A DNA stretch of 64,000 nt. It comes from Strigamia acuminata (taxonomy: Eukaryota; Arthropoda; Chilopoda; Geophilomorpha; Linotaeniidae). The DNA is taken from contig OX442314.1 of NCBI GenBank assembly GCA_949358305.1, positions 5,955,087 to 6,019,086 on the forward strand, in the 5' to 3' direction. Position 1 is the first letter of the stretch. Every line of letters starts with the position of its first letter. Positions 50,550 through 61,400 of the stretch are shown here, piece after piece. Below the pieces are notes generated by a model, which did not search any database, had not been told where the DNA came from, and saw only the letters and a list, made by a program, of their open reading frames with translations. The translations under genes and the position numbers were made by a program.

Positions 50550-52259
50550 TGTGACGATGACCTTTCGATGACGCTATCCGCTCAAAATGTGTATTTTGGC
50601 ATAACAAGCAAGTCTATCAATTCTAGTAGTTGAGAGATAAGTTAACAAACCTAAAGTGTGAACTGGGTAAAATAATGAAACCGGTGGTTATCAAGACATA
50701 ACATGTTTATTGATATATAAATATAATCACCGAGAAGTGATTATATTAATCAATTTGCATAAAATACAATTATACATTGACTATGCCGACAATTGGCCGT
50801 ATAAATTGGTCGATTAACTATACATACATTCGCCTAAACGGCGCTATGATAATATCAAGTCGGCTTCATCGGGTCAGTAAGATGTCATCTGAATCGGATG
50901 ATTATTTGGTCCTAGTTGTACATCGGGGTCTGGTTCGAATCTGTAATGAAAAGGTTAGTATCCGAGGACGTCCGGTTGACGGTATCTGCATCGCCACAAA
51001 CTTGGGGCGGTTATTGGTTTAAATGGCTTGTGAGAGCCACTTACCAATTAACCTCTTATAAATGTTTTAAGACATTCATAATTGGTGTGATACGTCAAAC
51101 TGGTTCTTCATACGAGAGTAAACTGTTGCGAGTTTACAATCATAACTTCTGGTTCCGTGTAATGGATGTATTTATTAGAGTATTACTTTTCAGTAAATAC
51201 TCGTAATAATTCTGCTTACATAAAGTTGGCAATTTAGCTACACATCTACTGGCAAGTAAATGCTAATGTAGCTAGTCTTCAGTTTTGTACAGTTCTGGAA
51301 GAAGTATCCATGTTTATGCACAATGTTAAGTGTGACATAAACCAGTTGGGGATTTAATCTAACTAAACTTTTCCGAGTTTAGTTATTTCAACCCTAATGT
51401 TACATTTTCGACACGCTGTTCGGCAGCCGTGGTTTACTGTAACTGGCAGGCCTTGTGGAACACTTGTTGAATTATATCCGGCCCGACGGGATTCTTACTA
51501 CTCATCGCCGCGACCTGATCTCCTCACGGCCACACAGCCGTCATCGGGCACCCGGACATGGAGGCATCATATCACCCATCTCCACGTCAAGTGTACGCCG
51601 TATGTAGGTTGTCATAGGCCCGCAGTATAAGGGGCATTGACTGCGCAATCAACAGACAAGCAAGTGTCTGCGCAATCAACATGACAACCGGAGTAGTAGA
51701 AAGGGCTCAAGAAAACATATAGTCAAAATATCTGGTCAAGAGCGAGTTACTTCCTGTTGCGAGGAAGTATATACTCGGGGAAAACAATAGCTTGGCCATT
51801 GCTCCAATGAGAGCAATGGTCCTGCAAATCCCCCCAATCACTGGTCCAGGTGATGGGATACTCAGGACACATTTTCAGTTCAGGTGGTCAGCTAGACAGA
51901 CCATAGCTCTCTGCTAGGTCGGGACAGGAACTGGATAGCGAGGAACACTTTTGGATTAAGTCTTTCAACTTGATCCGCGGGGGTCCACGCTTGGAGCAAG
52001 TGCGAGGGGGAGATTTAATCTCCTAAACCTAGTTTTGAGGTAACTTTGCAGAGTTATCACAAAACAACATAATATCTATATTTATTGCCATAAATATAAG
52101 ATAAAGTCGATTCTCTGCCTTAAAATCACATAAAAGTTGCATTTTATGTGGTTTTACATCAAGTGACAAATTCTATTCGAATTTGCCGCTTTTGGTCGTC
52201 AGCGCCATCTATTGGCGTAATTTGTCGCTATATCGATGAGCGACTGCATGATCGTCATA
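50550..52259 (-). mobile_element. Solo LTR (1710 bp) of a fifth family related to E3
   Basis: Inserted in the E0 3' LTR with target duplication AGTT (50546-50549 and 52260-52263). It starts TGTGACG and ends CGTCATA (one base from CGTCACA). Orientation is inferred from the CTCF-like motif near its right end and from words shared with the E3 LTR (CTAAAGTGTGAACT, AAGAGCGAG). The internal region was lost by LTR-LTR recombination. Confidence 0.85.
52200..52217 (-). promoter_or_regulatory. CTCF-like motif in the solo LTR
   Basis: The minus strand reads CGCCAATAGATGGCGCTG, 42 bp from the LTR end, as in E3. Confidence 0.4.
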
Positions 52260-52802
52260 AGTTGGCGACAACTTAGTTACAAGAACATCCAAATAGGAAA
52301 ACACAACGATACGAATTAAATATAATTCGTAGAGCGGAATATTGATAACTAAATGAATACATTTAGTTACACCAATATCCTCCCAAAGTTGTGGCGGTGC
52401 ACATGAGTCAACCGCATCTCTCAGATCATTCGATTCATCGACGTGCGATGATATTACACAGCGAACCAAGGAACCAGCGAAGCCGTATCGGACTCCAGGA
52501 CACAGCCATCTAGCTTAGATGACATCTATAACCAGGTCGAGCGATGGGAAAACCGCTCCCATCCCATGGACACGTAATGATATTATTATAAAGCCATTTG
52601 GCTAACTTGTTGTATAGTTTAAATGATTATTTAACGGGTCAAATGTCGGCGTTAGTCCTATGTATAAATTAGCTTTGATATTATTGTTTGCCAACAATAA
52701 ACTGTCTTGTATTTATCTCGTATTATATTCACTGTTATTCTATTGCGATCTATTCCCGGTACCATTGTTAAATGGGAGTTGTGGTCGTCACCGTCACAAC
52801 CA

Positions 52803-53437
52803 GAATAGCAACGCTGAAAAGAGCGTCGCTCGTGGATTCCCCATCATAATAGCGACGCTGGAAATAGCGATGCAACATAAGAGTGACGACACGAAACAGT
52901 GACATTGCTCTTGTATTACATCGCTCATTCGTGCGTCGCTCTTAAATCCACACTTTCCCCAAGCCATTTTACTATTGGGATGGTTTCTTGTATGGATATC
53001 GGTCCAGTACATTAAATTGAGGGTATCATGGACCAATATACTTGTAAAAAAGTATTGGAGCACTGTTATGCTTCCATTTGCAGATGATAAACTGCCTTTG
53101 ACATTGATATTTCAGCAGAAAAATGATTCTAAGCATAAAGTCACGGCAATTGCCCAGTGTTTCACAATGGCATTGCTTGTGGTTTGGATGTTTTAATGAA
53201 GTGTATGAGTGACTACACATGTGTTTATGGATAAATTTTAATATTTGCCGCATATTTTACAATGGGAATGGCTAATTGTTTGTGAGTAATGGGTATGTTA
53301 ACTTAGTTTTTACCTCTAATTTTTTATGTAACTTCACAAAAGAATTTTTTTCTCAGAAACTGATGGATAGATGGTCAATAATTGGCCAAAACCAGATGTC
53401 ATTTTTTTAGCGATAGATTGCCTCGTCAAAGCGATGT
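52803..53437. other. Intergenic DNA beyond the nest
   Basis: Starts with GCGTCGCTC/GAGCGACG-rich short inverted words (52803-52945). No supported gene. Confidence 0.4.
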
Positions 53438-53571
53438 TTGGACGCATTTGTGCGATTGAATGTGGCCGAACATCGCCCGCATTTGTGCAATCGAATGCGG
53501 CCGAACATCGCCCGCATTTGTGCAATCGAATGCGGCCGAATATCGCCCGCATTTGTGCAATCGAATGCCGG
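53438..53571. repeat. 35-bp tandem satellite
   Basis: Units CGCCCGCATTTGTGCAATCG... begin at 53474, 53509 and 53544, after a more diverged first copy. Each has a GCATT...AATGC hairpin. The small ORFs over it merely repeat an 11-12-residue shadow peptide. Confidence 0.9.
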
Positions 53572-54520
53572 AATTGTCAACAATAAGTTGCTGTAGTTGT
53601 CCAAACGATATGATAGATGGGCCATCAAATTCAGCATGAACAGATACCAAAAAATTTGTGATTTGTTTGGTTGTTGGTTCTGGCAATCCGGCATCTCAAA
53701 GTTTACTTAAAATCATCCTTGGTTTGGTCACATCATTGTTGTACAATTCACGTATTTTTTTCTTAATGTCGGCCGAAATGTCTCATTTTAGTCGTTGTTC
53801 GTGAGTATGTGTGTCTGACGGGAGAGAAGGATGTGATGTTAAGGCCCCAATGCCAGCAGAGGCAAACTTGCCTGCTGCTGACTCTGCTCCTCTTACCATT
53901 CACCATTGTCACGTCGTCTAGAGTAACCGACCACATCACTCATGGGATTGCGACCCTGTGTGTGCCGGTTGCTGTTGCAGTGTGTCTAATAGCACTGTCA
54001 CACAAAGGAGAAGGGAGACTCCAACCCCCAGACAACAAATTTGTGACCGTTTGGCCAACCACTGTGATCCACGTCAGTCCACACACTGCTCTCTGGCTCC
54101 TGGTCACCCCTCTTGTGAGGTAGACTGACCCAGTGGGGAAGGAGGGAGCTGAGTGGTGTGGGGAAAGAGAGAGTGAGTCAGAGAGAGAGAATTTGGACAT
54201 CACAGGGTGAGGACGTGTGCTTGAGAAGTTCCTCAGCCAGCCTGGGCAGTGCAGTGCCTAAGTTGACTTTGCTCTTCTCCCATTCACCACTGTGACGCTT
54301 AGTAACAGGGAGATGTCCCTGTTGCCCTGTTGCCATGAGCTGCTACATGGGCAGTTAGTGAAGTACCACAGCAGAATGTATTATGCCATGTATTATGGGA
54401 CAGTTGTAGGAGTGGTGTGCCCTTTGGTACCAGCACAGGTGATGGGTACTCCGACCCCTAGACAACAGATTAAAGGCCAAAACCAACAATGAGATGTTTG
54501 TTAAAATTTGTCCTTTTCAG
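53572..54520. other. Intergenic DNA with a diverged duplication
   Basis: Two blocks are similar: about 53880-54040 (CTCTGCTCCTCTTACCATTC...CCCCCAGACAACAAAT) and about 54262-54470 (TTTGCTCTTCTCCCATTC...CCCCTAGACAACAGAT). No coding frame is supported. Confidence 0.45.
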
Positions 54521-54831
54521 ACAAACGTTTTCTAGAGACGATGATACAACTGTTACATCACCCGAAACTGACTGCTAAAATTCACTTAGGGGCAGATCTG
54601 CAGATGGGGTCGTGGGAAGTTCTCAGCCCATGGTCTCTTTGGCAAAAATGGGCCACGTCTTACACATCGATGCTAGCACCGATAAAAGGTACTCCGTATA
54701 AAATTCAGATATACGGCAATAATGGAAGATCCAAACATTGGCAAGGTAATTCATACAATGTCATTTACCATGCAAAAAACATAGAGGGTGCTGTTGAGAC
54801 AGCATCATATAATATCAAGATATTGCATTGA
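54521..54831 (+). CDS. Orphan exon-like ORF of unknown function
   Basis: An open frame of about 100 codons follows a good acceptor (TTTGTCCTTTTCAG, ending at 54520) and ends at TGA 54831. A donor-like CAAG|GTAATT near 54745 gives an alternative end. The protein is Trp/Tyr-rich with no low complexity (WEVLSPWSLWQKWATSY, IQIYGNNGRSKHW). I do not recognise a family. It could be a terminal exon of an unannotated gene or a domesticated fragment. Confidence 0.35.
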
Positions 54832-55467
54832 GTAATGCAAGTAAGCGAACGTAGCAAATGCCGTGCATGGAAGTTTTTTATTTACAGGCTGCAATTGGAA
54901 GGTTTGGAAAGATTGCCATGTGTTTAGCAGACGCAGACTAACTAAGTATTAGCTCATAAGGTCTCGGAAATCCACTACCAGCCCCTCAACGATATTGGAC
55001 AAATATTCAAAAGTGATGCAGTTATTGCTGTGTAAACACAAAGCAAAATGATGAATATAAAGGCAACTAATAAAAAGAAATTAAGTGACTAAGAATTACA
55101 TTTCTAGAAAATTCTTATTTGTGTTATGACTATAACTTGACTTGACTACATCTCATAAGCAAACTTGAAATTATTGAATCAGATGGATCGAAGTGTTATG
55201 TGTGCATGCGCAACCGTGCAGTCATGAGAACAAAAATGACAAAAAAAAGGATTTCTTTTAGGAATAAAATCAATTTCAATTGTTCCCTAAAAGGGCGGTC
55301 AAGATAGTCAAGTGGATATTTTTTATATTTTCTTTAAACGAATCGATCATTGTCATAAAAAGAGTTACCATGGTACGTAAGACATTACAGTAAACAGAAT
55401 TGAAGAGACAAGTCTGAACTCAGCCTTGGTCTGGCCACAAATACGGAAACTACAGAAGTACCGTATA

Positions 55468-58325
55468 ATGCAGAACAATTACTTGATGGGAAGAAATATG
55501 CGAAGATTAAGAAAACTACGTACAGAAATTCAACGCGTGATAAAAGATGACGCCAACAAACCAAACTGCAGTTTAATTGGTCTGGATGATTTCGTAAACA
55601 GTAGAAAACATTGGAGCAGACGTCATACACTTTGGTTCATTTTGCTCATATTTTGCACATGTATGCTCACTTATCAGACATACGATAGAGTAATGCATTA
55701 CTTAAGTTATCCTACGGCTGTTGACGTAACGACAAAATTAGAAGATATTGAGTTACCAAAGTTGATGATCTGCAGTGGCAACACAAAAGAAATGGCCAGG
55801 CTTTGGAATAAAACTTATGTGAACATCAAGACTACAGGACCAATTAATTTTGGTTCAATCCCATTTGAATGTGTAAACATGGTCAAAAGTCTGATGGCAA
55901 TTCCAAATTATGATATGGATGAACTTTGGAGAGCGACCAATTTGAGCAGAGAGATAGTCGGCATTAAAATGAAGGTAGAAAAAATAAGATTGATTTTTTA
56001 AATAATAAGTCTTAATTTAATTTGTTCAGGGATTTTCAAACAAAACAACTGGCCTGACGGAAACTGACACTCCGTATGGAATATGCTCAACATTTCGATT
56101 TTGTAAGTGTAAACAAAAAAAAAAGAATGCGCTTAAGACCCCACGGTAGAATAAGTTAAACTTCCTGAAACGTAAATTGTAATTTTTTAATCTGAATTTG
56201 TAGTTTTCAGTACTCTGAGACCAAAATAATTATATTTTTGGGCCCAAATCATTTTTTTTTTTACCAAAAATCATTCTGCTTTTGCCCAACACACAACAGC
56301 CAATTTGTGGTCCAAAAACTAATCACGTTAGTGATTACGAATGAAATGTCACACGATATCAAACGAGGTGTGTTATAAAAAACAATTAAAACGTTGAAAA
56401 TGTTGCAACAAAGTACGGAATTATCACTTTGCAACAATTACCATGTTTACATGTATCCAGTTATCTGGATAAGTAAAAATGCGAATTTTACTTTTCTGGA
56501 AAACTGATCATGTAAACAAATCAGTTTTCTAGAAAAGACAGACTTATCTGGAAAACTAAATTCCAGTTGTACGAGCTAGATTTTGGGCGTTTTGCGCATT
56601 GAAAACTGCATGTAAACACCCGTGCATGCGAAAATTCAAAAACTTGGATCGAGATATTGTCGGATCGTTATAGTAAAAATACGTTAGGCCTACGTGCCAA
56701 CGACATTTGGTGCTGAAATCAATGTGAAATCAGCTAAAACCACCATTTTTGGGATCAGAATTTGCATATTAGACACTATTGCAAAGATTCGAGCAAAAAC
56801 CTCTTTCCTAACCACCATTTCATTTGCTTGGCTGAAATGGATCAACAGCCATTTTGTTGTTCCAGATAATCAAAGGGCAGTATGGGTAATTCTCGTAAGA
56901 CGTCTCGTTTACCAGAAAACTAACGTCATGTAAACGCAAACGGTTATCCAGATAAATAAAATCCGAATATTCACTTATCTGGAAAACTGTGACCATGTAA
57001 ACATGATAAATGTCATCGGGATCCGTAATACGCGCAACATTCTTACGCGCAACAATACCAATCGCTTGTAAGAATGGTGTTGCACAGTGCAAATATTCGT
57101 ACATGCGGCCGGGCGCGTACGAACCACGTAGGCATGCGTGTGCGTGATAAACGGACGTCCAAATCGGCCGAAAATGTCGGCGCCGACTCCAATTCGCTTC
57201 GCTCGCGATGTCGGCACTGACTTCCCACCCAATCGGCGTTACTGACCACTCCACACACACAGTCCACACACACAGTGCTTTTCGTGACATCTCGTGATGC
57301 GACACGTCTCCTGTGACATCTCGTTTGGATTCACCTGTGCTGAAAGAAGTTTGACTACAAAAACATAACCTTTTTGATAACACAAATATCTTTCATTGGT
57401 ACAGCTAAAACTACTAGCAAATCATTTGTCCGGAAATTATTGACAGCAAATATTGAAAAAACATATGATTACGTATGCCCATCAGCTCCGTATGTAGTAC
57501 GTAGTACAGTACCCATGTATAATGTACAGTATCAAAAAATGCAGTTTTTGTTATTTTTTTCTTTCTATTTTCGCTTAGGTTTCCATGTCATTTTACGATT
57601 TTGGAAGAAGCATTCCTGTAGAAACACCAAAACATGGGGCCACATTAAAAATAGATTTGAGTTTTAACAAAGTAAACTTTTCAATTGTCTGATAAAACTA
57701 GCAAGTAATATTTATATTACTCATTACATTTTAGTTCATATTTTTGAATTCATCGAAGAGTTCATGCTCCAGTGAAAATGAATACAAAGAATGCTATCGT
57801 GAATGTTTGATGAAAAAATTTAAAGAACATTTGACATGCAGGTGAGAATGCGTGATGTAGACTGTAGAGTAACTAATACAATCAGGAAAATAAGAAAACA
57901 TTTTCTTTGAAAGCTTTCCTTTTACAAAGACCGATTTACCACTATGTAAATGTTCGGATAAGACACACGAGCTATATGGTATTACGAATCGTTTAATTCA
58001 AACAACAGATCCAATTGGTGATTGTCTCTGTCGACGTCCATGCGAACATTTAATATTTATAACATACACTGATGCAGAAATAGCAGATGATAAAAACATT
58101 ATATCTGTGTCACTAGCGATAACTAATGATAAAATCAATGTGTATGAAGAACGGTTCACATACGATGTTATTGCTTTACTATCAGATCTAGGAGGCAATC
58201 TGGGCCTATTTCTCGGTCTATCTTTAACTTCGTTGCCTGAAATCGCATGGTATCTAGCAAACATTCGGAAAAAAAAATGGTTAATAAGATTCGCCGTGTT
58301 TATGACAAATTCACAAAGAATATAA
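55468..58325 (+). CDS. DEG/ENaC channel gene B, six exons (about 419 aa)
   Basis: Reconstructed exons: 55468-55974, 56030-56102, 57406-57473, 57579-57671, 57735-57841, 57914-58325. All have GT-AG borders and compatible phases (0,1,0,0,2). Exon 1 encodes the cytoplasmic N-terminus and first transmembrane helix (HTLWFILLIFCTCMLTY). Exon 2 ends in the family motif TPYGICSTF. Exon 4 resembles the region before the thumb. Exons 5-6 carry C-rich segments (ECYRECL, SFPFTKTDLPLCKC, CLCRRPC). The second transmembrane region has LGGNLGLFLGLSLTS with the GLS filter. The usual N-terminal HG gating dipeptide is not visible. Length is near the low end of the family. Start: ATG 55468; the frame is open further up. 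Intron 2 holds a MITE. Exon 57406-57473 is the least certain. Confidence 0.85.
56441..57005. mobile_element. MITE in intron 2 of gene B
   Basis: Imperfect terminal inverted repeats: CATGTTTACATG with CCAGTTATCTGGATAAG on the left and CTTATCTGGAAAACTG with CATGTAAACATG on the right, repeated internally. No clear target duplication and no transposase. Borders approximate. Confidence 0.65.
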
Positions 58326-61288
58326 TTGTGAGTCAACAAAGAAATGTAATTTCACTTGATCTTAAGACAATTCTGGTTATAATATGCACTGGATTCACTT
58401 TGTATTGCTTGAAAATTCGTGTAAGCTACTACATTGAAGAACCAGTAACAAAAACTGTAAGAATAGTTCCACGACGCTTTACCCAATATCCGTCTGTCAC
58501 AATCTGTGGTGAAACACAAGATGATGAAATCGACAAAGCCAGATTGAATTTAATGAATCAAACTAACAAGACCTGCAATAACATATCACCGTGGCAATTG
58601 TTCAACGACGATTTATCATTGGACGAAATCTGGGAAAAACTCAACATCCACGAAACAATAACACTTGCCGGTAAAAACAAAGTAACTGAAACGGTATGGT
58701 TCTAAATAAAACCATGGGTAAAATCTTAGATTAAATTATTTGATATTTATAGTATTTTCTTGGATATAAAACAATGCTTAATGCATCAAAAAGCCTTATT
58801 CCACTTCCTTTCGGACATTGTACACACTTCAATACAGGTATATACGTACATAAACACGGGTAAATTAAAGGCCCACATAATCCCGGCCAGACAATACAAG
58901 GAGGGTCTCTAAAGATGTCTCAAAAAATTTACCATACAATAGCTTGAAGCGATCTTACCCTTTTATACAAAAAGATTTTTGAGACTCCCTCAGTGACTGT
59001 AAGCGTACATGTCATTTCTCTTTATGTTATTTTCTGTTGTGTCACCTACACTCTTGTTCGACTCAAAAGTGTGGCCTTCTCCTATTGGCCGAGCCGCATC
59101 ACTCCTAACTCCAGTCTGTATTACTACCACTAGGAGAAGTAGTTTTTATTTGTATTATGTTTTGTGATTGCTATTACCATTTAAGTTGATATAATTTTAA
59201 TTGTATTTTATTATAAAACGTTATTTCCATTTAGGAAATAAAGTGTTATGCACAAATAAATGTAAAACTCATGTTTGTTTTGTTTATTGGTTGCTTTGTC
59301 TGGAAAGCACAATATTTTTAAATTTTGGCTGTTACCTAGGAAATCGATTGCAATGTCTGTACATTGTAATGCATTTCTCGTGTTTGGGTCTATATTTTTG
59401 GATCACTGCACCAGTGATACGGTTCGGCCAATGGGAGAAGGTCACCCTGTTGAGTCGAACAAGAAATTAGTTTCTAAGTTCCGTTTTTGAGAACGACGAT
59501 TGAGCGCGCTGAATGTAATTTTGCAAAAGGCTTGCACGATGTAAACTTACAATAGCCAAGAAGTAAAGTTAATTTTCAATTTTTAACTATTACAAACGTT
59601 TCATTGGAATCATTTACGATAAACAAGAAGACAACTCTTGCTTTACAGTGACCCTCATTGTATTGTCGGGCCGGTATTATGCGAGCCACCCGCTGTTATA
59701 GCACATTCACACTAAATGATTTCTACACTACATGGTGAAGGGTATGTGTTGTATCCATTTGGTATTATCCATTCAGCATTACTCAATTAATTAATTAATT
59801 AATCACCTATAATTAAAATTGCACTCTAGATCTAGCTGAAGCTTCTGAAAAATGACTGTGATCTTTCTAATGTTTTCCAGAAAAAACACACAACCTAATA
59901 GTTGACTTTACGTTTACATTTGAATTCCTACAACCCTCAGACGTATGCAACCATGATATGAAGGTAAGCTAAAATCATTAGACAGATAAATACCTTACCC
60001 TCAACAGATTAGAATCCAAACGACTGGATTCCTGTAAATCAGGATTTAAATTGATCAGTAAAGGGGTTAGCAAGAATTCTGTAAACCAGGAATGTGCATT
60101 TTCCCATATGGGTTTGAAAAGGTTTGTAACTGGAAAACTGTACGTGCAGAATGCCAGAGTAGATTGTACCATTTATTCAGCCCAGAAACAATGACATTGA
60201 TAAATTTTTATTTTGCACATACAATCGCAGACCAAATACCAGGTGGCCCAAATAAAATCAATTGGCCGGACAGTATGAAGAGGGTTAGTATTGTTGGGCG
60301 GATTTTATTTAGGCCACCTGCAACCGGTACAATAGGTGTACTCAAATGAATTGTGACTGATTTGTCTGAAATTACTTGTTACTTGTTACAAGAAGTGATC
60401 CAATATGCATCCACATAATTTTTAATTATCTTATATTATTCAGTTATTCCTAAATAATCCAGCAGAGGAAGTTAACATTCTGGAACCATTGGTGTTAATC
60501 TATGGATGGATAAATATTGTTGTACTTCGAGAATTTATAGTAACAATTTAAACAATATTATTTACAAAAAATACGGTACATCCTGTTTATAATGAACTTG
60601 ATTTTATAAAATAGTCTGTGCAAAGAAATACAAAGCGCAATCCATGTGAAGATAACAAAACTACATATTTGATGTGTAAAAATGCTTGCATACAAAACAA
60701 TTTATTTAGAAGCATTAACTGCAGGTATACTAGCCAATTGACACATTTTACTTTATTCACATCTCACAAGTCAGTGCTGATTTGGTGAATTGGCACGAAT
60801 GTTTATATCTATCGAAACATCTATGTTCCCTTGTTTCACATTTATTTTTATTTATTGCCACATTTTATTGTCATCTATTTCTTAATTACTTGTTATAATG
60901 ACTTCTTAGATTACCTTACATGACAGCATCAACTTTACCAGACTGCAACACTACAAAAGATGTTACTACCACTCATCAAATGTACTTCAATAACTACGCC
61001 TCGAATCAAAAACAGTGCAAATGTAAACGACCTTGCGAAAATAAGTTTTACCAAATCATTTTCCGTGGGAGTAAGTTATCAGTCAATTTTTTCACGCTTG
61101 CGATCTTTCGATTAGCTGATAGTTTGACCGAGACCATAGAAGAGAAACCGAAATATCCAATGTCTCAATTCTTAAGCGATATCGGCAGCATTCTAGGATT
61201 AGGTTTGGGAATGTCAATACTATCTTTCTACATTTGCATTCTAAACAGTGTTAATTGGTTCAGAGTCTGTTTGGTAAATCGTCGTTAA
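58277..61288 (+). CDS. DEG/ENaC channel gene C, seven exons (about 456 aa)
   Basis: Exons: 58277-58681, 58753-58837, 59881-59963, 60071-60283, 60444-60539, 60615-60724, 60910-61288; all GT-AG with phases 0,1,0,0,0,2. The frame is also open upstream to an ATG at 58247. Exon 1: N-terminus and first transmembrane helix (TILVIICTGFTLYCL). Exon 2: FGHCTHFNT, the family G-x-C-x-x-F-N motif. Exon 4 (71 codons) has no counterpart in gene B. Exons 5-6 equal A in length. The last exon has CKCKRPC and a second transmembrane helix with the GMS filter. No HG motif is seen near the N-terminus. Its first 49 nt overlap the end of gene B in another frame. Closest to gene A. Confidence 0.87.
59053..59463. mobile_element. 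MITE in intron 2 of gene C
   Basis: Terminal inverted repeats CTTGTTCGACTCAA / TTGAGTCGAACAAG, with arms extended by GGCCTTCTCCTATTGGCCGA and its inverted counterpart. No coding capacity supported. Target duplication not resolved. Confidence 0.65.
59464..59880 (+). other. Intron sequence of gene C
   Basis: No feature except a short (ATTA)n run at about 59786-59806 and the acceptor TTTTCCAG at 59873-59880. Confidence 0.4.
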
Positions 61289-61400
61289 CTTGTGGCATTG
61301 TTTACAATTTTCAAATCACAATTTTACAATTACACAATTTCAGACAATTTTTCCAAATTTTTCCAGTTGCCATTATATTTCGATTTGTGTTGTTGCAATA

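Larger units (their letters stand above)
1046..52798 (+). mobile_element. E0: host LTR retrotransposon of the nest, non-autonomous (lacks pol)
   Basis: E0 is bounded by LTRs at 1046-2961 and 49169-52798, which start TGTGACG and end CGTCACA, and by a 4-bp target duplication ACCA (1042-1045 and 52799-52802). Removing E1, E2, E3, the solo LTR and two small DNA elements leaves about 9.3 kb: two 1916-bp LTRs and about 5.4 kb internal. The internal part has a tRNA-Gln-like PBS, a leader of about 3.3 kb split by the insertions, one ORF (36083-37374 continuing at 48309-48581) and a polypurine tract. No reverse transcriptase, RNase H or integrase is found in its own sequence, so it should depend on proteins from relatives. 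About six substitutions were noticed by eye between its LTRs. Confidence 0.9.
49169..52798 (+). repeat. E0 3' LTR, interrupted by a solo LTR
   Basis: Matches 1046-2961 across 49169-50549 and 52260-52798; total minus 1714 bp equals 1916 bp. CTCF-like motif at 49420-49433, TATA at 49802-49809. Confidence 0.95.

Noticed and set aside
53407-53694. Overlapping minus-strand ORFs with HKCG/TNAG repeats
   Set aside because: These are translations of the 35-bp satellite; the non-repeated part has no recognisable domain.
53809-54123. 104-codon frame with a hydrophobic stretch near 53880
   Set aside because: The sequence belongs to a diverged noncoding duplication and the second copy does not keep the frame.
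56820-57383. 187-codon minus-strand frame across intron 2 of gene B
   Set aside because: It spans a MITE end and intron sequence, with no domain and no splice support; treated as chance.
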